Source: Labilibaculum manganireducens
GTDB taxonomy: Bacteria; Bacteroidota; Bacteroidia; Bacteroidales; Marinifilaceae
Direction of reading: 5' to 3'
Assembly: GCF_002843385.1 (NCBI RefSeq)
Contig: NZ_MVDE01000004.1
Span: 124,001 to 188,000, forward strand
Length of the DNA stretch: 64,000 nt
Under the pieces are notes generated by a model that worked only from the letters and a program-made list of their open reading frames with translations, was not told where the DNA came from and did no database searches. Below are positions 34,320-43,732 of this stretch, piece after piece; positions within the stretch are counted from its first letter, which is position 1; every line of letters begins with the position of its first letter. The translations under genes and the position numbers were made by a program.

Positions 34320-37300
34320 ATGAAACAATTAAGTTTACACCAAAAAAAATGGCGAATAAAACATATTCTTCTCATTATTATTATTTTTTTACACATCGCT
34401 ATCCCTTCAAATGCACAAAAAATAAAAACTCCACTCGAGTTTACTCATTATACAACTAAGGATGGATTGCAATCAGCATATATTAAAAGTATCGTTCAGG
34501 ACTCTGATGGTTTTATATGGGTTGCTGACAGAAATGATGTATTACGTTTTGATGGAGAAAATTTCAGCAAATTTCCTGCATATGATGCTTCGGGAAAACA
34601 AACAAAATTATATTGTCAAAAGCTATTCGTCACTTCAGACTCCATTTTGTTAGGAAGAACTAATCTAAAAGAATTTTACTATTTCGATAGTAAAACTGAA
34701 TGCTTTTTACCTTACAAATTATTAAATGACTTGAATCCTATTCAGGAAATTGCCACATCATCAAAAGGATTTTGGATAAAAAAATCAAACAAGATTTTTT
34801 TCCTTGACCCTAAAAACGGATATATTGAAAATATCCTGCACAAGCTGCAGATAAAACAAACTCCAGAGAATGCAAATCTTTATACAGTATCAGTAAATAA
34901 TAAATGGTTAGTTTTTAATTCTGAAAACCAATTGTACTGTTATAATCTAGAAAATGAAGAATTAATAACACATACCTTCTCCTCCGAAGAAAATTTAATT
35001 CAATATGAGTTATTGTTTCTCGATTCGAAGCAAAATATTTGGTTAAGTTCATTTTATTCAGGCATTTTAAAATTTAATTTAAAAAGTAAAAAATGTATCC
35101 ACTTTTCAAAATCCAAAAATGGTAACTGTCATCTACCCAGCAATTTTATACATTCTTTCTCTGAAGATCAATTAGGCCGAATCTGGATTGGGACTGAATA
35201 TGGATTGGCTGTTTACGATAATGAGTTGGAAAAGATGAGTATTTACAATCATCAATTTTCCAATCCTAAAGGACTAAATAGTGATCCAATATACGACACA
35301 TACTGTGACAAACATGGCAACATTTGGCTGGGAACCTATTTTGGAGGTATTAACTTGTGGAGTAATAATAAAACTTTCTTTCAAAAATGGACCCCTGGCC
35401 TGGGAGAAGGACAAATCAAAGGGGATGTTGTTAGATGCATAACCGAAGACAACACAGGCAACCTTTGGATTGGCTTAGAGGACAAAGGACTCAATAAGTA
35501 TTCCCGGCTAACCGGTAAAGTCACACACTTTACCGATAAATACAACAACCGACTATCATACAATAATTTGCACGACATTATATTTATTGATGATACTAAT
35601 GAGCTTTGGATCGCAACTTATACTGGAGGTATTAATGTTTTAAACGTCCAAACCAATAAGTTTCATTATTTCAACCGCGAAAACACCCCTGAATTATTTG
35701 TTAATGACATCTGCATGTTTGAAAAATATGGCGACTCTATTTACATTGCCACTTACAGTGGTATATTAATATATTCACTAAAAGATAAAACATTTCGAAA
35801 ATTAAAACCTAACCGCATTAATAATATTGTAGTCTCGAGTATATGCAAAACAAAAGATGCCTTATGGTTTTCTGCCCTTAACCTTATTTATAAATATGTA
35901 CCTGAATCTGATTCGTTAAGCATTTTCGATAAATTCCCTGAATTGCACGGGATTAACTTTGTTAAGACCGATTCCAAAAACAAAATTTGGGTAGGTGATT
36001 GTTACGACGGCTTATTCTGCTATAACAAAGAACAAGATAGTCTTTCACACTTTTACCTCGAAAATGGATTTCCCGCGAATTGGATTTATAGCATGGAAGA
36101 AGGAAGTGATGGCTGGATCTGGGTAGGAACAGACAAAGGATTGGTGAAATTTCTTCCGGATAGTGCTAAAAGTATTGTTTACGATAATAATTCCGGAATA
36201 CCTATTGAACAATTTAATTACAATACCTCTTTTACTGATAGCAAAGCAAATATTTATTTTGGAGGAAACGGTGGAATGATATCTTTTAATAAAGATGCTG
36301 ATCCACCAAAACTTCAGAAATTATCAATTGTATTTACCGGTGTTAAACTTTTTAATAAGTTGCTTAAACCTGGCGACTTAAAAAATTTCGATCAATCAAT
36401 TAACAAGCTCGAAAAACTGATACTCAAACATGACCAAAACATTATCACACTAGAATTTTCTGCATTAAGCTATGCATCAAATGAAAAATGCAAATATTCC
36501 TACTATCTGGATGGCTTTGAAAAAAATTGGAACGAAATCAGTAATCGTAATTCTGTTACATATACCAATCTAAATCCAGGAAAATATACATTTAAAGTAA
36601 AGGTCTTTAAAGATGATTATATTGTTGAATATGGAAAACGTGAATTACAAATTATTGTATTGCCCCCATTTTGGTTAACATGGTGGGCATACACAATATA
36701 TTTTGCTATTGGAGTTGTACTGATTTTCTCCATTTTTCGTGTTGGGAAAAACCTTGAGAAATCAAAATTCAGTGCAGAATTCGAACATCGTGAGAAATTA
36801 CATAACGAGGAAATACATAAGATAAAGATGAATTTTTTCACCAACATCTCTCATGAACTTAAAACACCATTAATGCTCATACTTGGACCAATCAATAAGA
36901 TCCTTGAAAAGCAGAAAATAAGTCCAGTGGTAAGAAGAGATCTAAATAATGTAGAACAAAATGCCGAACGCCTATATACTCTCACCAATCAATTGCTTGA
37001 ATTTCAGAAAATTGAAAATAGTAAGGAAATGTTACGGGTAAGTAATTGCGATCCAACACTATTTTTCAATGAAATATCAAGTTCTTTTGAATCATTAGCC
37101 GAATCTAGAAGTATTCTTTTCCAAACAGATTTCCCAAAAGAAGGAGAAAAAATATGGATTGACCTTGATAAAATTGACAAAATCATTTTTAATCTTTTAT
37201 CCAATGCATTTAAATTCACTCATGAAGGAGGAAAAATCACCCTTTCAATCCAACTAATTAAACGTTTTCCTTCTTTAAACAGCTGTTTTGATTTGCTGAT

Positions 37301-38381
37301 TACTGTAAAGGATTCAGGAAGAGGTATTCATCCTGAAGAGCTTGATAAAATATTCGAACGCTATTATCAGGCAAAAGAAAATTCTAACGGTTCAGGTATT
37401 GGGTTAGCTTATGTGAAAAGTCTGGTTACGATACACCGCGGAACAATTAATGTGGATAGTATTGTTAATACAGGAACTTCTTTTACTGTTAAAATTCCGA
37501 TAAATAAAACTGATTATACTGAAAATGAATTTAATACTGCACCCGATCAATTTATTCCTCATAAAGAAATCCCTATTCTGCAAATAAACAAAAGAAAAAG
37601 TAATTCGATAGATATGGATATCCTCTCGAAAAAACCTCATATTCTAATTGTAGAAGACAATATAGAATTGCTTGATTTTTTAAAAGAGGCACTCGAAGAG
37701 AACTTCAGAATTACAACTGCGATTCATGGAGTAGATGCCCTTGAAAAATTGGAGAAAATTACTCCTGAGCTAATTGTTAGCGATATTATGATGCCACAGA
37801 TGGATGGAATCCAATTAACTGTTCAACTAAAAACAAATTTGAAATACTCACATATTCCTATTATTCTACTGACATCAAGAAGCGGAACTAAAAATAAATT
37901 AGAAGGGTTACAAACTGGAGCCGACTTTTATATTGAGAAACCATTTTATCCTAAACTCCTTGAACAGAACATTAAAAACATTTTGAATACCAGAAAAAAT
38001 GTGATAAATAAATTCAAAACAGAGAACAATGTCGCCATTGAAGAAATGACAATTTCCGAACCGGATAAGATTTTTCTGGAAAGAATTATCGCTATAATTA
38101 GAAAAAATATCAGCAATCCTGAACTTGATGTAATGTTCTTAATTAAAGAAATGAGTATAAGCCGTACGCTGCTGCATACAAAACTAAAAAATATTGTTGG
38201 ATGTTCATCAACCGAATTTATAAGATCCATACGATTAAAAGAAGCCGTAAAACTAATATCTTCAAAAAAATGTAATATTTCGGAAGCAGCCTACGAAACA
38301 GGATTTTCCAGTCCTCAATATTTTTCAAAACGTTTTCGTGAGTATTTTGGTAAATCACCCAGAGAATATTTTGATATTTAG
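34320..38381 (+). CDS. Hybrid two-component system regulator (HTCS)
   Basis: A 1353-residue one-protein signalling system of the Bacteroidota type. The signal peptide and periplasmic part comprise about a dozen Reg_prop beta-propeller repeats (DSDGFIWVADRND; DQLGRIWIGTEYGLAVY; DGWIWVGTDKGLV) and a Y_Y_Y domain (TNLNPGKYTFKVKV). One helix follows at about 785-808. The cytoplasmic part is HisKA (NISHELKTPLMLILGP), HATPase (NLLSNAFKFT), receiver (LIVSDIMMPQMDG) and AraC-type HTH (ISEAAYETGFSSPQYFSKRF). It very probably senses a breakdown product and activates the SusCD operon downstream. The start at 34320 gives the better signal peptide. Confidence 0.93.
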   Translation: MKQLSLHQKKWRIKHILLIIIIFLHIAIPSNAQKIKTPLEFTHYTTKDGLQSAYIKSIVQDSDGFIWVADRNDVLRFDGENFSKFPAYDASGKQTKLYCQKLFVTSDSILLGRTNLKEFYYFDSKTECFLPYKLLNDLNPIQEIATSSKGFWIKKSNKIFFLDPKNGYIENILHKLQIKQTPENANLYTVSVNNKWLVFNSENQLYCYNLENEELITHTFSSEENLIQYELLFLDSKQNIWLSSFYSGILKFNLKSKKCIHFSKSKNGNCHLPSNFIHSFSEDQLGRIWIGTEYGLAVYDNELEKMSIYNHQFSNPKGLNSDPIYDTYCDKHGNIWLGTYFGGINLWSNNKTFFQKWTPGLGEGQIKGDVVRCITEDNTGNLWIGLEDKGLNKYSRLTGKVTHFTDKYNNRLSYNNLHDIIFIDDTNELWIATYTGGINVLNVQTNKFHYFNRENTPELFVNDICMFEKYGDSIYIATYSGILIYSLKDKTFRKLKPNRINNIVVSSICKTKDALWFSALNLIYKYVPESDSLSIFDKFPELHGINFVKTDSKNKIWVGDCYDGLFCYNKEQDSLSHFYLENGFPANWIYSMEEGSDGWIWVGTDKGLVKFLPDSAKSIVYDNNSGIPIEQFNYNTSFTDSKANIYFGGNGGMISFNKDADPPKLQKLSIVFTGVKLFNKLLKPGDLKNFDQSINKLEKLILKHDQNIITLEFSALSYASNEKCKYSYYLDGFEKNWNEISNRNSVTYTNLNPGKYTFKVKVFKDDYIVEYGKRELQIIVLPPFWLTWWAYTIYFAIGVVLIFSIFRVGKNLEKSKFSAEFEHREKLHNEEIHKIKMNFFTNISHELKTPLMLILGPINKILEKQKISPVVRRDLNNVEQNAERLYTLTNQLLEFQKIENSKEMLRVSNCDPTLFFNEISSSFESLAESRSILFQTDFPKEGEKIWIDLDKIDKIIFNLLSNAFKFTHEGGKITLSIQLIKRFPSLNSCFDLLITVKDSGRGIHPEELDKIFERYYQAKENSNGSGIGLAYVKSLVTIHRGTINVDSIVNTGTSFTVKIPINKTDYTENEFNTAPDQFIPHKEIPILQINKRKSNSIDMDILSKKPHILIVEDNIELLDFLKEALEENFRITTAIHGVDALEKLEKITPELIVSDIMMPQMDGIQLTVQLKTNLKYSHIPIILLTSRSGTKNKLEGLQTGADFYIEKPFYPKLLEQNIKNILNTRKNVINKFKTENNVAIEEMTISEPDKIFLERIIAIIRKNISNPELDVMFLIKEMSISRTLLHTKLKNIVGCSSTEFIRSIRLKEAVKLISSKKCNISEAAYETGFSSPQYFSKRFREYFGKSPREYFDI

Positions 38382-38468
38382 TAGTCCCATTTATAGTATA
38401 AGGAGGATACATATCACAAAAGATAACTAAGTCAAAATAATAATTTGAATTCAATTACAACTATAAAT

Positions 38469-38513
38469 AGTCTGTTGAGGAATGAATAATATTCTCTGAC
38501 AGACTTTTTTTTC
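38469..38513 (+). terminator. Terminator after the HTCS gene
   Basis: AGTCTGT pairs with ACAGACT with partial pairing inside, followed by eight T. It separates the regulator gene from the operon it likely controls. Confidence 0.75.
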
Positions 38514-38633
38514 AATGATTTTTTAACCCCAATTAAAAAATAACCATCCCAAAATCCTTATCTCTTCTGTACTCTACCGCAAACGTTTGATGAAGAACAT
38601 ATTAAACAAATTCAATCAAGCTTTTATTTGTGG

Positions 38634-38665
38634 TTTCTGAACATTGATTTAAGTTTTCTGAACAT
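38634..38665 (+). promoter_or_regulatory. Direct-repeat candidate operator for the SusCD operon
   Basis: TTTCTGAACAT occurs at 38634-38644 and again at 38655-38665, a 21-bp period (two helical turns), about 90-120 nt before the first gene of the operon. AraC-family proteins bind direct half-sites with this spacing (araI1/I2 being the known example). The HTCS at 34320 ends in an AraC-type HTH, so it is the natural candidate binder. Confidence 0.55.
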
Positions 38666-38754
38666 CTATAACCTTTCGTTTCAATTCTTTAAGCTTATTT
38701 GCATGCATAAGTAAATATAGTAGAATACCTAACCCTTAATCAATCTATTGTAAT

Positions 38755-40419
38755 ATGAAAATAAGAAAACTTTGCTATCCAATTTTAGCTATTTTCCTGT
38801 TAAGTGCATGCGGGGATGATTTAATGAATCCTGTCCCATTAATAGAAATCGATCCCGGATTTGCAACTTCAGGATTTTACAATGCAACTTCAGTTTCACA
38901 AAATGAATCTGAAAAATATACCATTGAATACAACAGAGTTCATGGAATATCCAGAGAACTAAGTATGAGTTTTATTATTGACGAAGCATCCCTTGAAAAG
39001 TACAACGAGGACAATGGAACCAGTTATCAACTCTTACCGTCCGAGTATTATTCGATAACAGAAGGTGTGAAATTTGACATTAAATCGAAAAAGACAAGTT
39101 TTGAAATGACCTTGTATTCAAAAAAACTCTATTTATACGCTGGTTCTGTTGAGGCTGCATCAAACTATCTATTACCAATTAATTCAGTTACTACTGAAAC
39201 TAAAGGTGTAGACATTTCTGAAAACAAAAATACACTTTTGGTTCATGTAAATATGAAATCCTCTGCCATTACTGTTTCTACATCTGCACCTACAAACCTT
39301 TATTTATCAAAAGACAGTGAAATAAAAGAAACAATTAGTGTAACCGGGGCTCTAAATTTTACGGGCATTGATCCTAACACTGTGTCAATGTTTGTAGATA
39401 CTCAGGCACCTTTATTAAGCACAGGAGAATATACTCTTTTACCTGAAGAAAATTATTCGTTTTCGGTAGATAATGTTAAAGGCTCCGGAAATATAACTGT
39501 GAAAGGAGAAATTAATGCGACGGGTTTAACTGAAGATAAAAAGTACCTGCTGCCATGTCGTTTACAATCATCCAATTCCGATTATCTTATAGTTCAGGAA
39601 GATCCGGTATATTATATTATTAATATTTCTGACCTTAAGGTATCCATAACAGAAGCAAGCGCATCGGAGACTGTTGAAACGGCATCCTGTTTAAATATTC
39701 TTAATAGTTCGGTGAATGTTACAACAAACACAATAGTATCAAGCGATTTATCAATTAATTTCAACTACGATCCATCTCTGATTTCTGCTTTTAACACTAA
39801 CTCAGGCACAAACTACCAAACTTTACCTGAAGGAACTGTAACAATTGAAAATGGCAAGGTAGCTATTGGAAGTAAAACCGCAAATATCCCTTACAGCATA
39901 GATCTTTCCGATATAGATCTCAGCAATGATGTTCATTATTTGGTTCCATTTGTTTTAAATGAAGGAAATTTGGAAACAGGAACAATATCCGGATCAAATA
40001 CAATTTATCTTGACATAATAAAATCGTTGGCCGGAACCTATAAATTAAACATTACTGATAATGCACGTTCTCGTAATATTGGGAATGTAGTATGGGATGC
40101 TTCTAAATGTCAACGTGCAGGCGATACAGCTTGGGATGCGGTTATTGCTGATGCTCAGTATGGTTTCAATGGAGATGGTGATTGGTATGTTGTATTATTC
40201 TCTGTTACAGATGAAGATATGACAGGCAAAGAAAATTGTAAAAAAATAAAGATCCACACTTTCCTTGAATTATTAGAAGAAAACGGAGGAACAAATAAGG
40301 TAACAGAAAACAAATCATATTTCAATACACTTACCGGCGAGGTTTATATCGACTGTTATGTTTATGAAAGCTGGTTTGAAAAATCATATAAAGAAACCTA
40401 TTCATTCACATTAGAATAA
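38755..40419 (+). CDS. DUF1735/DUF4361 surface lipoprotein
   Basis: A 554-residue lipoprotein (leader ends LLSACGDD; Cys19). Three BT_3987-N-like DUF1735 modules repeat in tandem; the first and third carry the same sentence, (Y/F)N.(N/D)(N/S)GT(S/N)YQ.LP followed by a short glycine strand. The final 130 residues, from AGTYKLNITDNARSRNIGNV, resemble DUF4361. Such proteins are surface substrate-binding or spacer components of Sus-like systems. It precedes susC, 37 nt apart, which is an unusual order since accessory binders normally follow susD. Confidence 0.8.
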   Translation: MKIRKLCYPILAIFLLSACGDDLMNPVPLIEIDPGFATSGFYNATSVSQNESEKYTIEYNRVHGISRELSMSFIIDEASLEKYNEDNGTSYQLLPSEYYSITEGVKFDIKSKKTSFEMTLYSKKLYLYAGSVEAASNYLLPINSVTTETKGVDISENKNTLLVHVNMKSSAITVSTSAPTNLYLSKDSEIKETISVTGALNFTGIDPNTVSMFVDTQAPLLSTGEYTLLPEENYSFSVDNVKGSGNITVKGEINATGLTEDKKYLLPCRLQSSNSDYLIVQEDPVYYIINISDLKVSITEASASETVETASCLNILNSSVNVTTNTIVSSDLSINFNYDPSLISAFNTNSGTNYQTLPEGTVTIENGKVAIGSKTANIPYSIDLSDIDLSNDVHYLVPFVLNEGNLETGTISGSNTIYLDIIKSLAGTYKLNITDNARSRNIGNVVWDASKCQRAGDTAWDAVIADAQYGFNGDGDWYVVLFSVTDEDMTGKENCKKIKIHTFLELLEENGGTNKVTENKSYFNTLTGEVYIDCYVYESWFEKSYKETYSFTLE

Positions 40420-40456
40420 AAATCTAAACCCAATAGAAATAATAAAATAAAAGAAT

Positions 40457-43400
40457 ATGAATGAAAATTTAAAATTCAATCCAATATTGCGTAAAATCAT
40501 ATTTTACACAATAGTATGCCTTTTACTCATTTCTTTCTTTCCCGCAAATGCGGCAATAACAAAGGGTGATATTGCTATCCTTCAAGGTGAAGTAATTGTA
40601 AAAGGGACTGTCAAAGACATAAATGGAGAACAATTAATAGGAGTCAACGTTATCGAAAAAGGAACAACAAATGGAACAATTTCTAATCTTAACGGAGATT
40701 TTTCGATAACTGTTTCTTCTGAGAATGCAACTCTTGTATTTAGCTATATCGGTTTTAACCAGCAGGAATTCGCTATTGGAAATAAAAGAGAATTTAATGT
40801 AGTCATGAAAGAAAATATGACAGGATTAGACGAAGTTGTTATTGTTGGTTATGGTTCCCAAAAGAAAGCAACTCTCACCGGTTCTATTTCGCAGGTAAGT
40901 GGTGATGATCTCAAGAAAGTTTCAGCAGCCAACCTTACCAATACTTTGGCAGGAAAAACTGCCGGTGTGATTGCTAATGTGAGATCCGGTGAGCCGGGAG
41001 AAGACAATGCAACAATTTTTATTAGGGGAAAAGGGACAACTGGAAATAACAGTCCGTTGATAATTGTAGATGGAATTGCCGGCCGGGGATTTTCCCGACT
41101 AAATCCGGAAGATATTGAATCAATCTCGGTACTAAAAGATGCTTCGGCGGCAATATACGGTGCCAGAGCTGCTAATGGTGTAATTCTTGTTACCACAAAA
41201 CGCGGAAAAAAAGGTGGCATTACAGTTAAATATAATGGTGACTACTCCATTTCGCAGCCAACACGCATCCCCGATATGCTAAATTCACTTCAGTATGCAA
41301 CATACGTGAACGAGTACGACAGAGGACACGGATTATCAGAAACTTATAGTGAAGATGCTCTGCAAAAACTGCAGGATGGTTCTGATCCCATTAATTATGC
41401 CAACACCGATTGGTGGAATTCCGCAGCAAAAAAGTGGGCTCCCAAAACACAGCATAACATCTCGGTAAGCGGAGGTAATGAGAAAGTGCAATTCTATACT
41501 TCAGCTCAATACATGTGGCAGGATGTCATCTATAAGAACAGTCCGCAGGACTATTCCCAGTATCAGTTTACAGCAAATTTAGATGCGGAACTTTCCAAGC
41601 GGATCCGTTTTGGTTTGGATGTTAATGGCCGTCAGGAGAGCCGGAAACGTGGAGTTTATGCTACTGATTATCTTTTCGGTTATTTCTTAACAACAAATCC
41701 GATGGCTGCTCCATACTACGAAAATGGTTTGCCTCGTGTTGGATTTGATGGGGTTACAAATAACGCAGCGGTAATGGTAACCGATCAGCCTGGCACCAGT
41801 GAAAAAAAGAATAATATTATCAACTTGAAACCATTTTTACATATTGACCTTGATTTTATTACAAAAGGTCTTTACACTGAAGGATATGCAGCACTTGACT
41901 ATTCATTTCAAAATGGGAAAGATATAAATCATCCTTATGATTTATATCAATACGATTCAGCAACCGATAAATATAACAGCAAGAGATCAGCAACCGGAGC
42001 TATTTCGTTAAATTCCTGGGCAGATAATTCAGATGCAATAACCATTAATGCTCGTTTGGGCTATCAAAATTCATTTGGCAATCACAAAATAGATGCTTTT
42101 GCTGCTTACGAGCAATACAAATACAATTATAATAATGTATCGGCATATCGAACCAACTATCTTTCTACATCCATAATGCAGATTTTTGCAGGCAGCAGTA
42201 ATCCTGAGGATCAAGGTACCGGAGGATATGCTGGTGTGAGTGCCCGCCAAAACTATTTTGGACGTATTAACTATAATTTCAACGATAAATATCTTGCAGA
42301 AATAAGCCTGCGTTATGATGGATCAATGAATTTTCCTGCTAATAAACGTTGGGGACTTTTCCCAGCTATATCATTAGGCTGGATTATGTCTGAAGAATCA
42401 TTTTTTAGTCCTTTAAAATCTGTTGTAAACTTCTTTAAACTAAAAGGCTCTTGGGGAATGATGGGGAACGATAACATCAATCCATTCCAGTTTTTGTCAA
42501 GTTATGGCTTTATTTCAACTGAAGATCACTCATCAGATGGAGTTTTGTTTGGTGATGCTGTGCAAAAAGGGCTTTTCGAGAAAGTTACAGCCAATCCTTA
42601 CATTACCTGGGAAACAGCTAAAACAACAAACTTAGGGACTTCAGCTCAATTCCTTGATGGAAAATTCAATCTTGACTTTGATTACTTTGTCTCTAAAAGA
42701 ACTGATATTTTACGCACAAGAAATGCCTCAATTCCTGACTATGCCGGTTTAGCTTTACCTGCTGAAAACATTGGCAAAGTAAAAAACAGCGGTATCGAGA
42801 TTGTTGCAGGTTATAACGGCAGCCATGGTGACTTTAAATGGAATGTCAGCGGTAATTTCACCTTCGCTGAAAATAAAATGGAATACATTGATGAAGCTGT
42901 ATCAACACCAGCTTGGCAACGTGCAACAGGACATCCGATTGATGCAATGGTTTTATACGATGCACTTGGAATTTACCAAACACAGGAAGAAGTTGACAAC
43001 TCAGTGCACATCGATGGAGCCAAGCCTGGAGATCTGATTTACAGAGATACAAATGATGATGGAAATATTACTTACGATGATGCCATCAGAGTTAACGAAT
43101 CAGCAACCCCAAAAATTGTTTATGGTTTAACATTAAACGGAAGTTGGAAAGGCCTTGATTTTAATGCCTTTTTCCAAGGACAGGCAAAAGCAAAAATGAT
43201 GGTACAGCCTACTATGAATATGATGACAGATTTTTATGAAGGTCGCTGGAGTGATGCAAATTCTGCAGAAAAAAATGCAAAAGCCCGCTGGCCAAGAGCC
43301 TTCATAAAACAAACTTATGGGGATGATTTCAACGGCAGAGCTTCTACTTGGTGGTTAAGGGATGCAAGGTTTTTGCGTTTAAAATCAGTGGAGTTAGGTT

Positions 43401-43603
43401 ATTCATTACCAAAATCAATATCTCACAAAATGGGAATAACAAACTTGAGGTTTTACGTAAATGGAAGCAATTTATTTACTATCGACAAAATCAAAGATTT
43501 TGATCCTGAAATATCTATTAATGCTGATAACTATCAAGCCAACGGACTTACTGCTTATCCTCTGCAAAGGACAATTACAACTGGGGTAAATCTATCTTTC
43601 TAA
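40457..43603 (+). CDS. SusC/RagA-family TonB-linked outer-membrane transporter
   Basis: A 1048-residue outer-membrane active transporter. A signal peptide (IISFFPANA region) is followed by the carboxypeptidase-like domain (VIVKGTVKDINGEQLIGVNV), the SusC TonB box region (GLDEVVIVGYGSQKKATLTG), the plug (AGKTAGVIANVRSGEPGED; LIIVDGIAGRGF; ESISVLKDASAAIYGARAAN) and a barrel ending LQRTITTGVNLSF. With SusD it imports oligomers into the periplasm using proton-motive force. The order and the small gap to the preceding lipoprotein gene indicate one operon. Confidence 0.95.
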   Translation: MNENLKFNPILRKIIFYTIVCLLLISFFPANAAITKGDIAILQGEVIVKGTVKDINGEQLIGVNVIEKGTTNGTISNLNGDFSITVSSENATLVFSYIGFNQQEFAIGNKREFNVVMKENMTGLDEVVIVGYGSQKKATLTGSISQVSGDDLKKVSAANLTNTLAGKTAGVIANVRSGEPGEDNATIFIRGKGTTGNNSPLIIVDGIAGRGFSRLNPEDIESISVLKDASAAIYGARAANGVILVTTKRGKKGGITVKYNGDYSISQPTRIPDMLNSLQYATYVNEYDRGHGLSETYSEDALQKLQDGSDPINYANTDWWNSAAKKWAPKTQHNISVSGGNEKVQFYTSAQYMWQDVIYKNSPQDYSQYQFTANLDAELSKRIRFGLDVNGRQESRKRGVYATDYLFGYFLTTNPMAAPYYENGLPRVGFDGVTNNAAVMVTDQPGTSEKKNNIINLKPFLHIDLDFITKGLYTEGYAALDYSFQNGKDINHPYDLYQYDSATDKYNSKRSATGAISLNSWADNSDAITINARLGYQNSFGNHKIDAFAAYEQYKYNYNNVSAYRTNYLSTSIMQIFAGSSNPEDQGTGGYAGVSARQNYFGRINYNFNDKYLAEISLRYDGSMNFPANKRWGLFPAISLGWIMSEESFFSPLKSVVNFFKLKGSWGMMGNDNINPFQFLSSYGFISTEDHSSDGVLFGDAVQKGLFEKVTANPYITWETAKTTNLGTSAQFLDGKFNLDFDYFVSKRTDILRTRNASIPDYAGLALPAENIGKVKNSGIEIVAGYNGSHGDFKWNVSGNFTFAENKMEYIDEAVSTPAWQRATGHPIDAMVLYDALGIYQTQEEVDNSVHIDGAKPGDLIYRDTNDDGNITYDDAIRVNESATPKIVYGLTLNGSWKGLDFNAFFQGQAKAKMMVQPTMNMMTDFYEGRWSDANSAEKNAKARWPRAFIKQTYGDDFNGRASTWWLRDARFLRLKSVELGYSLPKSISHKMGITNLRFYVNGSNLFTIDKIKDFDPEISINADNYQANGLTAYPLQRTITTGVNLSF

Positions 43604-43635
43604 TCAGGTAAAAATCAAAAAAAAATTATAATCAT

Positions 43636-43732
43636 ATGAAACGTCCATGCCAAAGTAATTTTGACACACAACGGGATGGTTATTCCAGCATGGTAAGTTC
43701 CATATGGCAAATCAAAAACAAATTATAATCAT
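43636..43732 (+). repeat. Start-codon-proximal interspersed repeat, copy 2
   Basis: The segment between susC and susD begins ATGAAACGTCCATGCCAAA and ends at the susD start codon. It is flanked by exact 19-mers AAATTATAATCATATGAAA (43623-43641 and 43720-43738). It aligns with the minus strand of 21181-21300 but lacks the 24-nt hairpin there. It contains a 30-codon frame (starts MKRPCQSNFDTQRDG) that ends 10 nt before susD. Most differences between copies change the peptide, so the DNA rather than the peptide seems to be the conserved unit. Confidence 0.75.

Noticed and set aside
43636-43728. Leader-peptide gene (30 codons) upstream of susD.
   Set aside because: Differences between the two repeat copies mostly change the amino acids, so coding selection is not supported; treated as a DNA repeat.
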